NCBI RefSeq assembly: GCF_014698835.1
Contig: NZ_JACJTU010000004.1
Location: forward strand, 124,001 to 188,000
Source of the DNA: Nostoc paludosum FACHB-159
Lineage (GTDB): Bacteria > Cyanobacteriota > Cyanobacteriia > Cyanobacteriales > Nostocaceae
Length of the DNA stretch: 64,000 nucleotides
Direction: 5' to 3'
The notes under the pieces are model-generated. The model saw nothing but the letters and a program-made list of their open reading frames with translations, did no database searches and had not been told where the DNA came from. Within the stretch, counting starts at the first letter, position 1, and the number at the start of each line of letters is the position of its first letter. Below are positions 17,091 through 25,690 of this stretch, piece after piece. The translations under genes were made by a program, and so were the position numbers.

Positions 17091-18242
17091 TTAGGTAAAA
17101 GGTAAAACTTGCCGCAATGCTGCTATGAGTTGGTCAACACTTTCCTTACGACTATTAAAGCCCATCAATCCTACGCGCCAGATAAGACCCGCGAGTTCGC
17201 CAAGTCCACCGCCAATTTCAATATTATATTCATTGAGTAACTGACGAGCGATCGCTTTGCCATCTACTCCCTCTGGAATGCGGACAGTGGTAAGAGTTGG
17301 CAGTCTATACTCCCGCTCAACGTGCATACTTAATCCTAAGTCTTCCAAACCTTCCCAGAGATATTCTACGTTCTTTTGATGACGCTGCCAGCAGTTGGCT
17401 AATCCTTCTTCGGCAACTAAACGCAGTGCTTCCCGCAATGCATAGTATAAATTAATCGGTGCTGTGTGGTGATAGACGCGATCGCTACCCCAATATTTAC
17501 TCAGCAAAGACATATCTAAATACCAATTGGCAACTTTCGTGCCACGCTTTTGCAATTTCTCGGCTGCACGCGGACTCATGGTAAAAGGCGAAGCACCAGG
17601 CGGGCAACCCAAGCCTTTTTGGCTACAACTATAAGCAAGGTCAACCCCCCAAGCATCCAAAAATAAAGGTACGCCGCCGAGACTTGTAACCGTATCTAGT
17701 AATAGTAAAGTGCCAAATTCACGACATAAATCAGCAACTCCTTCTAAAGGTTGCCGTGCCCCAGTGGAAGTTTCGGCATGAACCAAGGCTAGAATAGCTG
17801 GACGATGAGTTTCCAGGGCAGTTTTCAATTCTTCCAAGCTGAAAACTTGTCCCCAAGATTTAGTAATTGTTCGCACATCAGCGCCATAACGTCCAGCCAT
17901 ATCGACTAAGCGATTACCGAAGTAACCAGCTACACCAATCAAAACTACATCACCGGGTTCCACGCTATTGGCGATGGTTGCTTCCATTGCGGCTGTTCCC
18001 GTACCGCTGACTGCAATGGTGAGTGGGTTTTCTGTTTGCCATACGTAACGTAGCAACGACTGAATTTCATCCATCAGTGCGAGAAAAGCGGGGTCAAGAT
18101 GCCCGACTGGTGAAGTATTCATCGCTTCAAGAACTGTTGGATGGGCATTGGAGGGGCCAGGCCCCAACAGTAAACGAGATGGGATTTGTAAAGGTGAGAG
18201 TTGCAAGCGCCCAGAGTCGTTAATTGAAATTGTTGGCGTCAT
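17091..18242 (-). CDS. Class V aminotransferase (alanine-glyoxylate / serine-pyruvate type)
   Basis: 383 residues, PLP-dependent fold type [19 protein letters not shown] is the family start. [10 protein letters not shown] (about 79-88) contacts the PLP phosphate, [12 protein letters not shown] carries the Asp that holds the pyridine nitrogen, and [12 protein letters not shown] has the Schiff-base Lys209. [21 protein letters not shown] is typical of the AGXT family. Likely reaction: transamination of glyoxylate with alanine or serine, fitting photorespiratory glycolate metabolism in cyanobacteria. Some homologues are misnamed soluble hydrogenase small subunit. Monocistronic, 120 bases from convergent rppA. 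Confidence 0.9.
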   Translation of the reverse strand: MTPTISINDSGRLQLSPLQIPSRLLLGPGPSNAHPTVLEAMNTSPVGHLDPAFLALMDEIQSLLRYVWQTENPLTIAVSGTGTAAMEATIANSVEPGDVVLIGVAGYFGNRLVDMAGRYGADVRTITKSWGQVFSLEELKTALETHRPAILALVHAETSTGARQPLEGVADLCREFGTLLLLDTVTSLGGVPLFLDAWGVDLAYSCSQKGLGCPPGASPFTMSPRAAEKLQKRGTKVANWYLDMSLLSKYWGSDRVYHHTAPINLYYALREALRLVAEEGLANCWQRHQKNVEYLWEGLEDLGLSMHVEREYRLPTLTTVRIPEGVDGKAIARQLLNEYNIEIGGGLGELAGLIWRVGLMGFNSRKESVDQLIAALRQVLPFT

Positions 18243-18549
18243 AATTTGTCTTCGCTTAGACGTACTTACCGCATCATAAAGCGATCGCAGGCAATGGGGA
18301 ATAGGGAAAGATCGATTGCTTATTCCCTAAGGTAATGGATCGTTTTTTCCATAATCAAATAAGATTGCTATAGCAATCCTAAATGAGTCGTGAAAAATAT
18401 GGATAAGGAAACGAACCGCCAAGGGCGCAAAGGGCGCAAAGGTAAGAAAGAAGAAAGAGATATATAATTTTCACAAATGATTTAGGACTGCTATATATCA
18501 AGCATTAACTATTTGGTTTTGACTTATTCACTTACTAACAAACACAATT
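18243..18549. other. Intergenic region with small inverted repeats
   Basis: 307 bases. GGGAATA...TATTCCC encloses an 18-base loop near 18297-18328, ATTGCTATAGCAAT is palindromic (about 18364), and GGGCGCAAA is repeated near 18423. No open frame or RNA gene recognised. Confidence 0.5.
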
Positions 18550-18939
18550 ATGGTTTTTGCAGGTAAACGACCGAGTAATTTAGGTGTCAGTAACGGTCAA
18601 CTAGCACCTTGTCCTAACTCTCCTAACTGCGTTTCTAGCCAAAGTGCAGATGTACTCCACAAAATTGCACCGCTGACTTTTACATCTACTCCAGAACAAG
18701 CAATTGCTAATCTCAAAAAGATTATTGAGTCCTTACCCAGGACTAAAATAATTACTGAAAGCCAAGATTATTTATATGCAGAATTTAAAAGTGCTTTGTT
18801 GGGATTTGTAGACGATGTAGAATTCTATCTTGACAGGAATGCTAATGTAATACAAGTGCGTTCAGCTTCCCGTTTAGGTCAAAGTGATTTGGGTGTGAAT
18901 CGCAAACGTATAGAGACGATTAGAGCCAAATTTAGCTAA
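18550..18939 (+). CDS. DUF1499 family protein
   Basis: 129 residues. The family signature CPNSPNCVSSQS (residues 19-30) is followed by FTSTPEQAIANLKKIIESLPRTKIITES, then YLYAEFKSALLGFVDDVEFYLD and the closing VIQVRSASRLGQSDLGVNRKRIETIRAKF. All blocks of this domain are present and the length is normal. Function is not known; homologues are common in cyanobacteria, plastids and proteobacteria. No signal peptide is evident in this version. Monocistronic. Confidence 0.88.
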   Translation: MVFAGKRPSNLGVSNGQLAPCPNSPNCVSSQSADVLHKIAPLTFTSTPEQAIANLKKIIESLPRTKIITESQDYLYAEFKSALLGFVDDVEFYLDRNANVIQVRSASRLGQSDLGVNRKRIETIRAKFS

Positions 18940-19065
18940 ATATTATTTTCCCTTTTGACCGAGACAATTAAAATGGGAAAGTGATTGCTAGTTTAGTAGC
19001 TTATTGGATTTTGAATTACAGCTAAATAGACCTCTGTGGGTTGCCATAAGTCTATATTTAGCTGA

Positions 19066-19773
19066 TTGAAACTCTCTTGGATTAAGTATGCGATCGCAAT
19101 ATTTGTGAAACTGAATTTATTGAAAAACTTTGACCCACGACCTCGATTGCTCATTGCTATTGGAGTCGCTGTATTAATTTCAGTAATACTTCCGCCTTGG
19201 CTGCATTTTCCCACTCGGATTTTGTGTGCTTGGAACTCTGGCGCTGATTTATTTTTAGCCCTAACTTGGTGGAAAATGCTCAAAGCTAACCCAGAAAAAA
19301 TTCGCCGTTATGCTGAGAGTGAATATGAAGGACATTTAGCTATATTCATGTTAGTCATAGCTGCGGCTTGTGCCAGTGTTTTAGCCATTGGGTTTTTATT
19401 AACTGATAAAAAAGAGTTCTCAACAATTATGCTTATCCTACATGTCATACTTTCAATTATGACAATTGTAGGCTCGTGGTTACTAGTGCATACGATATTT
19501 GCAGTGCAGTATGCACACACTTATTACAAATATATTAGTCACAATAATACCGAAGAAATTACTGGAGGTTTAGATTTTCCTCATAACGACTATCCAGACT
19601 ACTGGGAATTTTTATATTATTCATTTGTAATTGGCATGACTAGCCAAGTTTCAGATGTGCAAACGACATCACGCGACATGAGGCGCTTGACGTTGCTACA
19701 TGGTATATTATCCTTCTTTTTCAATACCACGATTTTGGCTATGAGTATTAATATTATTGCGTCGTTGATTTAA
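19066..19773 (+). CDS. DUF1345 integral membrane protein
   Basis: Up to 235 residues with about five membrane helices (residues 28-47, 52-70, 98-118, 128-150, 210-235). Family blocks seen: PRPRLLIAIGVAV, WNSGADLFLALTWWKML, AVQYAHTYY, and GGLDFPHNDYPDYWEFLYYSFVIGMTSQVSDVQ followed by MRRLTLLHGILSFFFNTTILAMSIN. Function unknown. The start is unclear: a TTG at 19066 gives the longest frame, and a GTG at 19105 is a plausible shorter one; neither has a clear ribosome site. It precedes a ChaB-like gene on the same strand by 115 bases. Confidence 0.85.
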   Translation: MKLSWIKYAIAIFVKLNLLKNFDPRPRLLIAIGVAVLISVILPPWLHFPTRILCAWNSGADLFLALTWWKMLKANPEKIRRYAESEYEGHLAIFMLVIAAACASVLAIGFLLTDKKEFSTIMLILHVILSIMTIVGSWLLVHTIFAVQYAHTYYKYISHNNTEEITGGLDFPHNDYPDYWEFLYYSFVIGMTSQVSDVQTTSRDMRRLTLLHGILSFFFNTTILAMSINIIASLI

Positions 19774-19888
19774 AAATTGTTTGAATCAGCCAAAAGTATG
19801 ATTATTTAGTTCTCTACTTAGAGAAAGATGGCATTCGATTACTAATTTTCTAGTATGAACTTAAGTTAAGAAAATTGGAATTAAGTTT

Positions 19889-20134
19889 ATGCCAGAGCAA
19901 GGAATAAATCAATTACCTGAAGACATTAAACAGCAATTGCCAGAACACGCACAGCAGATTTTTGCAGCAGCATTAAACGCTGCTCAAAAAGATGGTTTAA
20001 GTGAAGAAGGTGCCCGCGAGGTTGCTTGGAATAGTGTCAGAAATGAATATGAACCAGGCAGTGATGGTAAATGGCAGAGAAAGGGTGAAGACACTGCCAT
20101 ACATAATAAATCTGTTACCTCTGGCGGTAATTAA
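19889..20134 (+). CDS. chaB: ChaB family small protein
   Basis: 81 residues. LPEDIKQQLPEHAQQIFAAALNAA, then EEGAREVAWNSVRNEYEPGSDGKWQRKG, is the ChaB domain (residues 8-67), followed by a short polar tail. ChaB was named from the E. coli cha (calcium/proton exchange) locus, but its biochemical role is unclear. Soluble, helical. It may share a transcript with the DUF1345 gene before it. The first ATG fits the family start. Confidence 0.85.
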   Translation: MPEQGINQLPEDIKQQLPEHAQQIFAAALNAAQKDGLSEEGAREVAWNSVRNEYEPGSDGKWQRKGEDTAIHNKSVTSGGN

Positions 20135-20685
20135 GTAAATCTAATCTGTGGATACAGCAGAATTCAGGATTGAGAATTCAGAATTCGTACCATTTGACTA
20201 AAACGCTGAATAAATATAGATTTCCCTTAGGGACACGGCATTGTCGTGCCCCTATCAACCTATTCATATCACAATTCAAGTGATACATTATTATGCAATA
20301 TAAAATATTATAATTATGAGTTGATAGCAAAATGTTTAACTCATAAAAAACTATTGAGATTCTATCATGAAAGAGATAATATTTCTAGTTCATAAAGAGT
20401 GATATAAGCAGACAAATTACTTATCAAAGAATGAGATGAAGCAGTTATTTTCTGTATTTTTTATTAAGTAGGTAGACATAATTAAATGCAAAATACAAAA
20501 GTTTAAAACCGCCATCGACACTGCCTTCTGCCTACTGCCTGATTGTTGAATCTCGACTTCGCTCGATTACCGCGTAGTCGAAACACTGCCTCCTGCCTCC
20601 TGCCTTGTCATAATGGCGATCGCGGCAAAGAAATCATTACACTTAAGTTAGTTGCCCTCCTAGTATTGACCGTCCCATACAATCG
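20135..20685. other. Intergenic region with dispersed repeats
   Basis: 551 bases. Contains GAATTCAG-type short repeats (20160-20187), an imperfect palindrome AGGGACACGGCA...CGTGCCCCT (about 20229-20253), and CTGCCTCCTGCC heptad-like repeats (20520-20605) around a TCGACTTCGCTCGA element. A tiny frame at 20368 starting MKEIIFLV recalls HicB-like proteins but stops after 11 codons. A HIP1 site precedes the next gene. Confidence 0.55.
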
Positions 20686-21879
20686 ATGACTCAACAAACT
20701 TCTAGAATCTGCATCCTTGGTGGAGGCTTTGGTGGTCTCTACACAGCTTTGCGTTTAAGCCAGTTACCTTGGGAATCTACACAAAAACCGGAAATTGTTT
20801 TAGTAGATCAAAGCGATCGCTTTCTATTTTCCCCCTTTCTCTACGAATTACTGACTGGCGAACTGCAAACCTGGGAAATTGCCCCACCATTTGAAGAACT
20901 TTTACAAGGTACAGGGGTACGTTTTTATCAAGGAGTGGTATCTGGAATTGACATCGACCAGCGGCGGGTAAACTTACACGAAGGACCGCAAATCCCCTAC
21001 GACCGATTAGTGCTGGCGCTAGGAGGAGAGACACCGCTAGACTTAGTACCTGGTGCAGCAGCCTACGCCTACACATTCCGGACAATCTCCGACGCTTATC
21101 GTTTAGAAGAACGCTTGCGATTTTTAGAAGAATCCGATGCTGATAAAATTCGAGTGGCGATCGTTGGGGCTGGTTACAGTGGCGTAGAGTTAGCTTGTAA
21201 GTTAGCCGATAGATTAGGCCAAAGAGGACGCTTTCGCATCGTTGAAATCGCCGACCAAATTCTGCGAACTTCCCCAGAATTTAACCGGGAAGCAGCCAAG
21301 AAAGCTTTAGATGAACGTGGCGTGTTTCTTGATTTAGAAACCAAAGTCGAATCAATCGGACAAGATACCATCTCTTTAGAGTATAAAAATCAGGTAGACA
21401 TAATTCCCGTTGAATTAGTAATTTGGACAGTGGGAACACGAGTTGCACCAGTAGTGAAATCCCTTCCCCTCAAGCAAAATCAGCGCGGTCAAATTAGCAC
21501 TACATCTAACCTGCAAGTCTTCGAGCATCCAGAAATCTTTGCCTTGGGAGATTTAGCAGACTGTCACGATGCAGAAGGACAACAAGTCCCCGCCACCGCT
21601 CAAGCAGCTTTCCAGCAAGCTGATTACGCTGCTTGGAATATCTGGGCTTCTGTTACCAATCGTCCTTTACTTCCCTTCCACTATCAACACTTAGGTGAAA
21701 TGATGGCATTGGGGAAAGATAACGCCACCCTCGCTGGCTTGGGAATCAAACTAGAAGGGCGTTTGGGATACATCGGTCGTCGTCTTGCTTATTTATACAG
21801 GTTGCCAACTTTAGACCATCAGCTTAAAGTTGGCTTTAATTGGCTAGTCCGTCCTATTATAGAGACACTTTCTAAATAG
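20686..21879 (+). CDS. ndbB: Type II NAD(P)H dehydrogenase, NdbB-like
   Basis: 397 residues. First dinucleotide motif ICILGGGFGGLYTALRL (FAD, residues 8-24), then FLFSPFLYELLTGELQTWEIAPPFEELL, and the second motif VAIVGAGYSGVELACKL (NAD(P)H, about 155-171). TNLQVFEHPEIFALGDLADC is the FAD-pyrophosphate ATG/GD motif. The C-terminal HLGEMMALGKDNATLAGLGIKLEGRLGYIGRRLAYLYRLP matches the cyanobacterial NdbB group as I remember it, in which the Synechocystis protein is needed for phylloquinone maturation. It would pass electrons from NAD(P)H to a quinone without proton pumping. A peripheral membrane protein. The stop is followed at once by a heptad repeat array. The exact quinone substrate is inferred. 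Confidence 0.8.
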   Translation: MTQQTSRICILGGGFGGLYTALRLSQLPWESTQKPEIVLVDQSDRFLFSPFLYELLTGELQTWEIAPPFEELLQGTGVRFYQGVVSGIDIDQRRVNLHEGPQIPYDRLVLALGGETPLDLVPGAAAYAYTFRTISDAYRLEERLRFLEESDADKIRVAIVGAGYSGVELACKLADRLGQRGRFRIVEIADQILRTSPEFNREAAKKALDERGVFLDLETKVESIGQDTISLEYKNQVDIIPVELVIWTVGTRVAPVVKSLPLKQNQRGQISTTSNLQVFEHPEIFALGDLADCHDAEGQQVPATAQAAFQQADYAAWNIWASVTNRPLLPFHYQHLGEMMALGKDNATLAGLGIKLEGRLGYIGRRLAYLYRLPTLDHQLKVGFNWLVRPIIETLSK

Positions 21880-22041
21880 GGGACTGGGGACTGGGTACTG
21901 GGTATTGGGTATTGGTAAAAGGCACGGGGCAGAGGTAATAGGGTACAGTGGAAACACTTACTATCATATTCCCTCTGTTCCCATTTCCCATTCCCCAATC
22001 CCTAGTCCCCAATCCCCAGTCCCCATTCCCCAGTCCCCAAT
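21880..22041. repeat. Inverted pair of heptamer arrays
   Basis: GGGGACT/GGGTACT/GGGTATT heptads (21879-21915) face CCCCAAT/CCCCAGT/CCCCATT heptads (about 21985-22041). The second array runs directly into the next ATG at 22042. A transcript could fold across the interval. These belong to the heptameric short tandem repeats known from heterocystous cyanobacteria. Confidence 0.85.
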
Positions 22042-22689
22042 ATGGAACAACCGAAAGTTATTTTTTTAGATGCTGTGGGCACACTCTTCGATGTTAAAGG
22101 CAGTGTGGGTGAAGTTTATAGTCAAATAGCTGAGGAATTTGGTGTTACAGTTTCCCCTGAAACATTAAATAAAACCTTTATCCAAAGCTTTAAAGCATCG
22201 CCGCCGCCCATATTTCCAGATGCAGAACTGCAAGATATTCCCCAGCGTGAGTTTGATTGGTGGCGGATAATTGCCCTAAACACTTTTGAAAGTGCAGGTG
22301 TTCTCAAGCAGTTTTCTGACTTTTCGGCTTTTTTTAGTGAACTTTACATCCACTTTGGAACTGGTGAACCTTGGTTTGTCTATCCCGATGTCCTACCAGC
22401 TTTAATTAACTGGCGACAGTTGGGAATTACTTTAGGAGTGTTGTCTAATTTTGATTCCCGGATTTATTCAGTATTGCAAAGTTTGGGATTGAGAGAATTT
22501 TTTAGTTCTATTACCATTTCTACCCAGGTACGTGCAGCTAAACCCGATCCGCAAATTTTTGCTATTGCTTTAAATAAACATAAGTGTTCTCCAGAAGCAG
22601 CATGGCATGTTGGCGATAGCATTGTTGAAGATTATTACGGAGCTAAAGCTGCTGGTTTGAGAGCCGTTTGGATCAACCGTAGTAAATGA
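22042..22689 (+). CDS. HAD-IA hydrolase lacking the usual second aspartate
   Basis: 215 residues. HAD motif I is FLDAVGTLF (residues 8-16): the nucleophile Asp10 is present, but position +2, normally the general acid/base Asp, is Val. Motif II is LGVLSNFDSRIY, motif III has the lysine in AAKPDPQIF, and motif IV is WHVGDSIVEDYYGAKAAG. A helical cap lies between. Family members usually dephosphorylate small metabolites. The missing Asp is seen in a subgroup of HAD proteins in which another residue or route replaces it, so substrate and even activity are unsure. The ATG immediately follows CCCCAAT heptads, with no Shine-Dalgarno. Confidence 0.85.
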   Translation: MEQPKVIFLDAVGTLFDVKGSVGEVYSQIAEEFGVTVSPETLNKTFIQSFKASPPPIFPDAELQDIPQREFDWWRIIALNTFESAGVLKQFSDFSAFFSELYIHFGTGEPWFVYPDVLPALINWRQLGITLGVLSNFDSRIYSVLQSLGLREFFSSITISTQVRAAKPDPQIFAIALNKHKCSPEAAWHVGDSIVEDYYGAKAAGLRAVWINRSK

Positions 22690-22849
22690 ATGAGATCCTC
22701 AGCCCTCTTTGCTGAGCTTTGAAATTTAAATGGCCAGGGGAAAAGCAACATTTAGAACTTGAAGGATACTCATTCGATCCTCAAACCAATCCCCACTGCC
22801 TAGCACCCAATTAGGATAAACTGTCTCAAGTGAGTGAGCAGGGGTGAAA

Positions 22850-24415
22850 ATGAGCAGTATCACCAGCCATCGCAGATCTTGGCTTAAAATACCGAAACTG
22901 TTGTTTGGTTGGCAGCAGGTATTTAAAGAAGCACGTACCCGAATTTTGTTCTGGTATTTGCTGATTTTGGCGATCGCATTTCTCATTGCCATTCCAGCTT
23001 TTCGCTATCATCTCTACCAGCGCATTGATGAACGCGTTCGCCAGGAGATGCTAGAAGACATGGCAGCTTTTAATGCGTTAATTAAAGGTGAAACCTTTGA
23101 GCCACATGATGCACTAACTGAAAGCAATCCAGAAGACATAGTAATTGAACCACAGCAGTTGAAATGGTTGCTCGGCGGCAAAAAACAAATCGCTCCTCCG
23201 GCTTCCAAAGAAGATTTGATTCGGCTTTTGAGAGCTTATCTGTTGTATCGCTTACCAGAGGATGACTCTTACTTCATCACCTTTATTGATGGCAAATTTT
23301 ACAAATCTAGCCCTAGAGCGCGTCCTAAACCCCTTGCCAAGGAATCACCACTGATGCAACGGTGGGCAAAACAAACTAAACCAGAGCAGGGAGAAAAAGA
23401 ATTTTCTGACCCGGATGTTAGTAAAATTCTTTACATGGTGGAACCGATTAAAATTAATGGAAAAACTCAGGGAGTCTTTGTGGTTGCCCATAATACAACC
23501 GGCCAGCGGGCAGAGACTTTAGAAGCAGTTTCCGTGATTATCGAAGTTTCTAGCTTAGTGTTTGTGATTTCCTTAATTCTGGCTTGGTTTGCAGCAGGAA
23601 GGGTGCTAGCACCTCTACGCACAATTACTAGCACTGCTCATGCAATTAGCGAGTCAGATTTAACCCAGCGCTTACCTGTACAAGGCAAAGGTGAACTGGC
23701 AGAACTAGCAACAACGTTCAATGAAATGATGGACAGACTAGAGTCAGCTTTTGCCAGCCAACGGGAATTTGTCAACGATGCTGGGCATGAAATTCGGACT
23801 CCCATCACGATCGTTCGCGGACATCTGGAACTGATGGGAGATGACCCCCAAGAGCAGCAGGAAACCTTGGCGTTGGTGATGGGAGAATTAGACAGGATGA
23901 GCCGTCTAGTGGATGATTTGATTTTGCTAGCAAAGGCAGAACGCTTAGACTTTTTGCAGTTGGCAACGGTGAATGTGGCAGAGTTAACCCAAGAGTTATT
24001 TGTCAAAGCTCAAGCGTTAGGAGAGCGAGACTGGCAAATAGATGCGGTGGCAAGGGGTCAGATTATAGTCGATCGCCAAAGAATTACTGAGGCTGTAATG
24101 AATTTGGCGCAGAATGCAACTCAGCATACTATCAAGAGTGATACGATTTCCATAGGTTCTGCGATCGCTAAAGGAAAAGTGCATTTCTGGGTACGTGATA
24201 CAGGCGAAGGCATTCCCCTTGTAGATCAAAAACGGATTTTTGAACGTTTTGCTCGAACTTCTAACAGTCGTCGTCGTTCTGAGGGTGCGGGATTGGGTCT
24301 GTCAATTGTCCGAGCCATCGCCGAAGCACACGATGGGCAAGTATTACTTCGGAGTCAGCTAGGAAAAGGTTCAATGTTTACCATCGTTTTACCCCTCGAT
24401 TCTCCGAAAATCTGA
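22850..24415 (+). CDS. Membrane sensor histidine kinase with HAMP domain
   Basis: 521 residues from the ATG at 22850, preceded by AGGGG at good spacing; a GTG at 22844 adds two residues. TM1 at about 32-52, a periplasmic region of about 175 residues, TM2 at about 232-252, HAMP about 250-303 (AAGRVLAPLRTITSTAHAISESDLTQRLPV), and H-box NDAGHEIRTPITIVRGHLEL (His at about 313). N-box NLAQNATQHT, G1 DTGEGIP, F-box RIFERFAR, G2 EGAGLGLSIV. A classic two-span kinase sensing an external signal. The OmpR-type regulator at 24532 is the obvious partner, separated by a heptad array. Confidence 0.93.
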   Translation: MSSITSHRRSWLKIPKLLFGWQQVFKEARTRILFWYLLILAIAFLIAIPAFRYHLYQRIDERVRQEMLEDMAAFNALIKGETFEPHDALTESNPEDIVIEPQQLKWLLGGKKQIAPPASKEDLIRLLRAYLLYRLPEDDSYFITFIDGKFYKSSPRARPKPLAKESPLMQRWAKQTKPEQGEKEFSDPDVSKILYMVEPIKINGKTQGVFVVAHNTTGQRAETLEAVSVIIEVSSLVFVISLILAWFAAGRVLAPLRTITSTAHAISESDLTQRLPVQGKGELAELATTFNEMMDRLESAFASQREFVNDAGHEIRTPITIVRGHLELMGDDPQEQQETLALVMGELDRMSRLVDDLILLAKAERLDFLQLATVNVAELTQELFVKAQALGERDWQIDAVARGQIIVDRQRITEAVMNLAQNATQHTIKSDTISIGSAIAKGKVHFWVRDTGEGIPLVDQKRIFERFARTSNSRRRSEGAGLGLSIVRAIAEAHDGQVLLRSQLGKGSMFTIVLPLDSPKI

Positions 24416-24447
24416 AGTCAGAATTCAGAAGTCAGCACTCCTCATCT

Positions 24448-24531
24448 CCCCAGTCCCCAGTCCCCAGTCCCCAATCCCCAATCCCCAGTCCCCAATCCCC
24501 AATCCCCAATCCCCAGTCCCCAGTCGCCACT
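24448..24531. repeat. Twelve-unit CCCCAGT/CCCCAAT heptad array ending at a start codon
   Basis: Eleven perfect heptads (CCCCAGT or CCCCAAT) at 24448-24524, then a degenerate CGCCACT (24525-24531), then ATG at 24532. No Shine-Dalgarno is present. It separates the kinase gene from its response regulator. Confidence 0.92.
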
Positions 24532-25200
24532 ATGCCTCACGTTCTCATCGCTGAAGATGAAGCCCGGATTGCTTCATTTCTTGAAAAAGGATTGCGATCG
24601 CAAGGATTTACAACGACAACAGTTGCCGACGGACTGTATGTGGTAGATGTTGTACACAGTGGAGCTTTTGATTTACTAATTTTGGATTTGGGATTGCCTG
24701 GAAAAGATGGATTTCAAGTGCTGGAAGAACTGCGCGGACAGGGAGAAGATTTGCCTGTAATTATTCTCTCGGCTCGGAGTGACATTCATGATAAAGTCGC
24801 TGGATTAGAAGGAGGCGCAGATGATTATGTTACCAAACCCTTCCGATTTGAAGAACTTTTGGCGCGGGTAAAGTTGCGTTTGCGAACTGCTAGACCAGCC
24901 AGAGACGCCCAAGAGTTTATCCTGAGTGCGGGTAATGTGGTACTGGATTTGCGGACTCGACAAGTGAAAGTAGGCGATCGCTTTGTAGAATTACCTGCTC
25001 GTGAATTTACAATGGCAGAAATGTTTTGCCGTCATCCCGGACAAGTTATCAGTCGCGAACAACTGCTTGATTATGTTTGGGGCTACGGCTATAATCCAGG
25101 TTCTAATATTGTCGATGTCTATGTCGGTTATCTCCGCAAGAAGCTAGGCAGCGACATCATTGAAACAGTTAGAGGAATGGGTTATCGCTTACGCACATAA
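24532..25200 (+). CDS. OmpR/PhoB-family response regulator
   Basis: 222 residues. Receiver: acidic pair in LIAEDEARI, phospho-acceptor Asp52 in LLILDLGLPGKDG, Thr/Ser switch in IILSARSD, lysine in YVTKPFRFEEL. The winged-helix DNA-binding domain (about 125-222) has LDLRTRQVKVGDRFVELPAREFTMAEMF, then VISREQLLDYVWGY and IETVRGMGYRL. Paired with the HAMP kinase upstream. Its 5' region is a pure heptad repeat array, so translation initiation must work without a normal ribosome site or depend on coupling with the kinase gene. Confidence 0.94.
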   Translation: MPHVLIAEDEARIASFLEKGLRSQGFTTTTVADGLYVVDVVHSGAFDLLILDLGLPGKDGFQVLEELRGQGEDLPVIILSARSDIHDKVAGLEGGADDYVTKPFRFEELLARVKLRLRTARPARDAQEFILSAGNVVLDLRTRQVKVGDRFVELPAREFTMAEMFCRHPGQVISREQLLDYVWGYGYNPGSNIVDVYVGYLRKKLGSDIIETVRGMGYRLRT

Positions 25201-25690
25201 AACCAAGTGCAGATAGACAATTATGCGATACCAGATTTTTGTTCAAATTAAAACTTTTTCTTACCTTCTGACTTGTAAGTAGGCAACAGGCAACAGGGAA
25301 GAACTATATATTTACATGCATGACGATGAAAAAATTTTCATCGGGACTGACTTGAAAAATACTACTTCGACCAATATCGATGTAGATACCTCAATATTGT
25401 TTTTTGTTCACCATTGTTAAAAACAGGGGCTTTATACCTTGTGGTGAAAAGTTTTTTCTTCTTCCCTTACCCTTTCCCCTTTTCCCCTTCTTGGTAAATT
25501 TCATGAGAATTTTCTCATAAAAGTTTCACAAAACATTCATTAAACATTGAGAGCCTAGTTAAACAGGGGTTTTAAATTCTACATCCCAGTTCAAATTGGC
25601 TTGAAATCCACTTATTTATGCGTGAGTTATACATAAACTTTTCTAATTTAAAAGAACAAACTCCACTGAATAATTGAGGGATATTTAGCC
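25201..25690. other. Intergenic region with a 20-bp palindrome
   Basis: 490 bases upstream of the glycosyltransferase cluster. CGATGAAA-AAAT-TTTCATCG (25324-25343) is a perfect hairpin or operator-like palindrome. A pyrimidine-rich stretch lies at 25450-25495. No gene seen; a promoter for the cluster is expected here. Confidence 0.5.

Noticed and set aside
18550..20134. Operon of DUF1499, DUF1345 and ChaB genes
   Set aside because: Gaps are over 110 bases and nothing links their functions.
20368..20400. HicB-like remnant beginning MKEIIFLVHKE then a stop
   Set aside because: Only 11 codons resemble such proteins, with no continuing similarity convincing enough to annotate.
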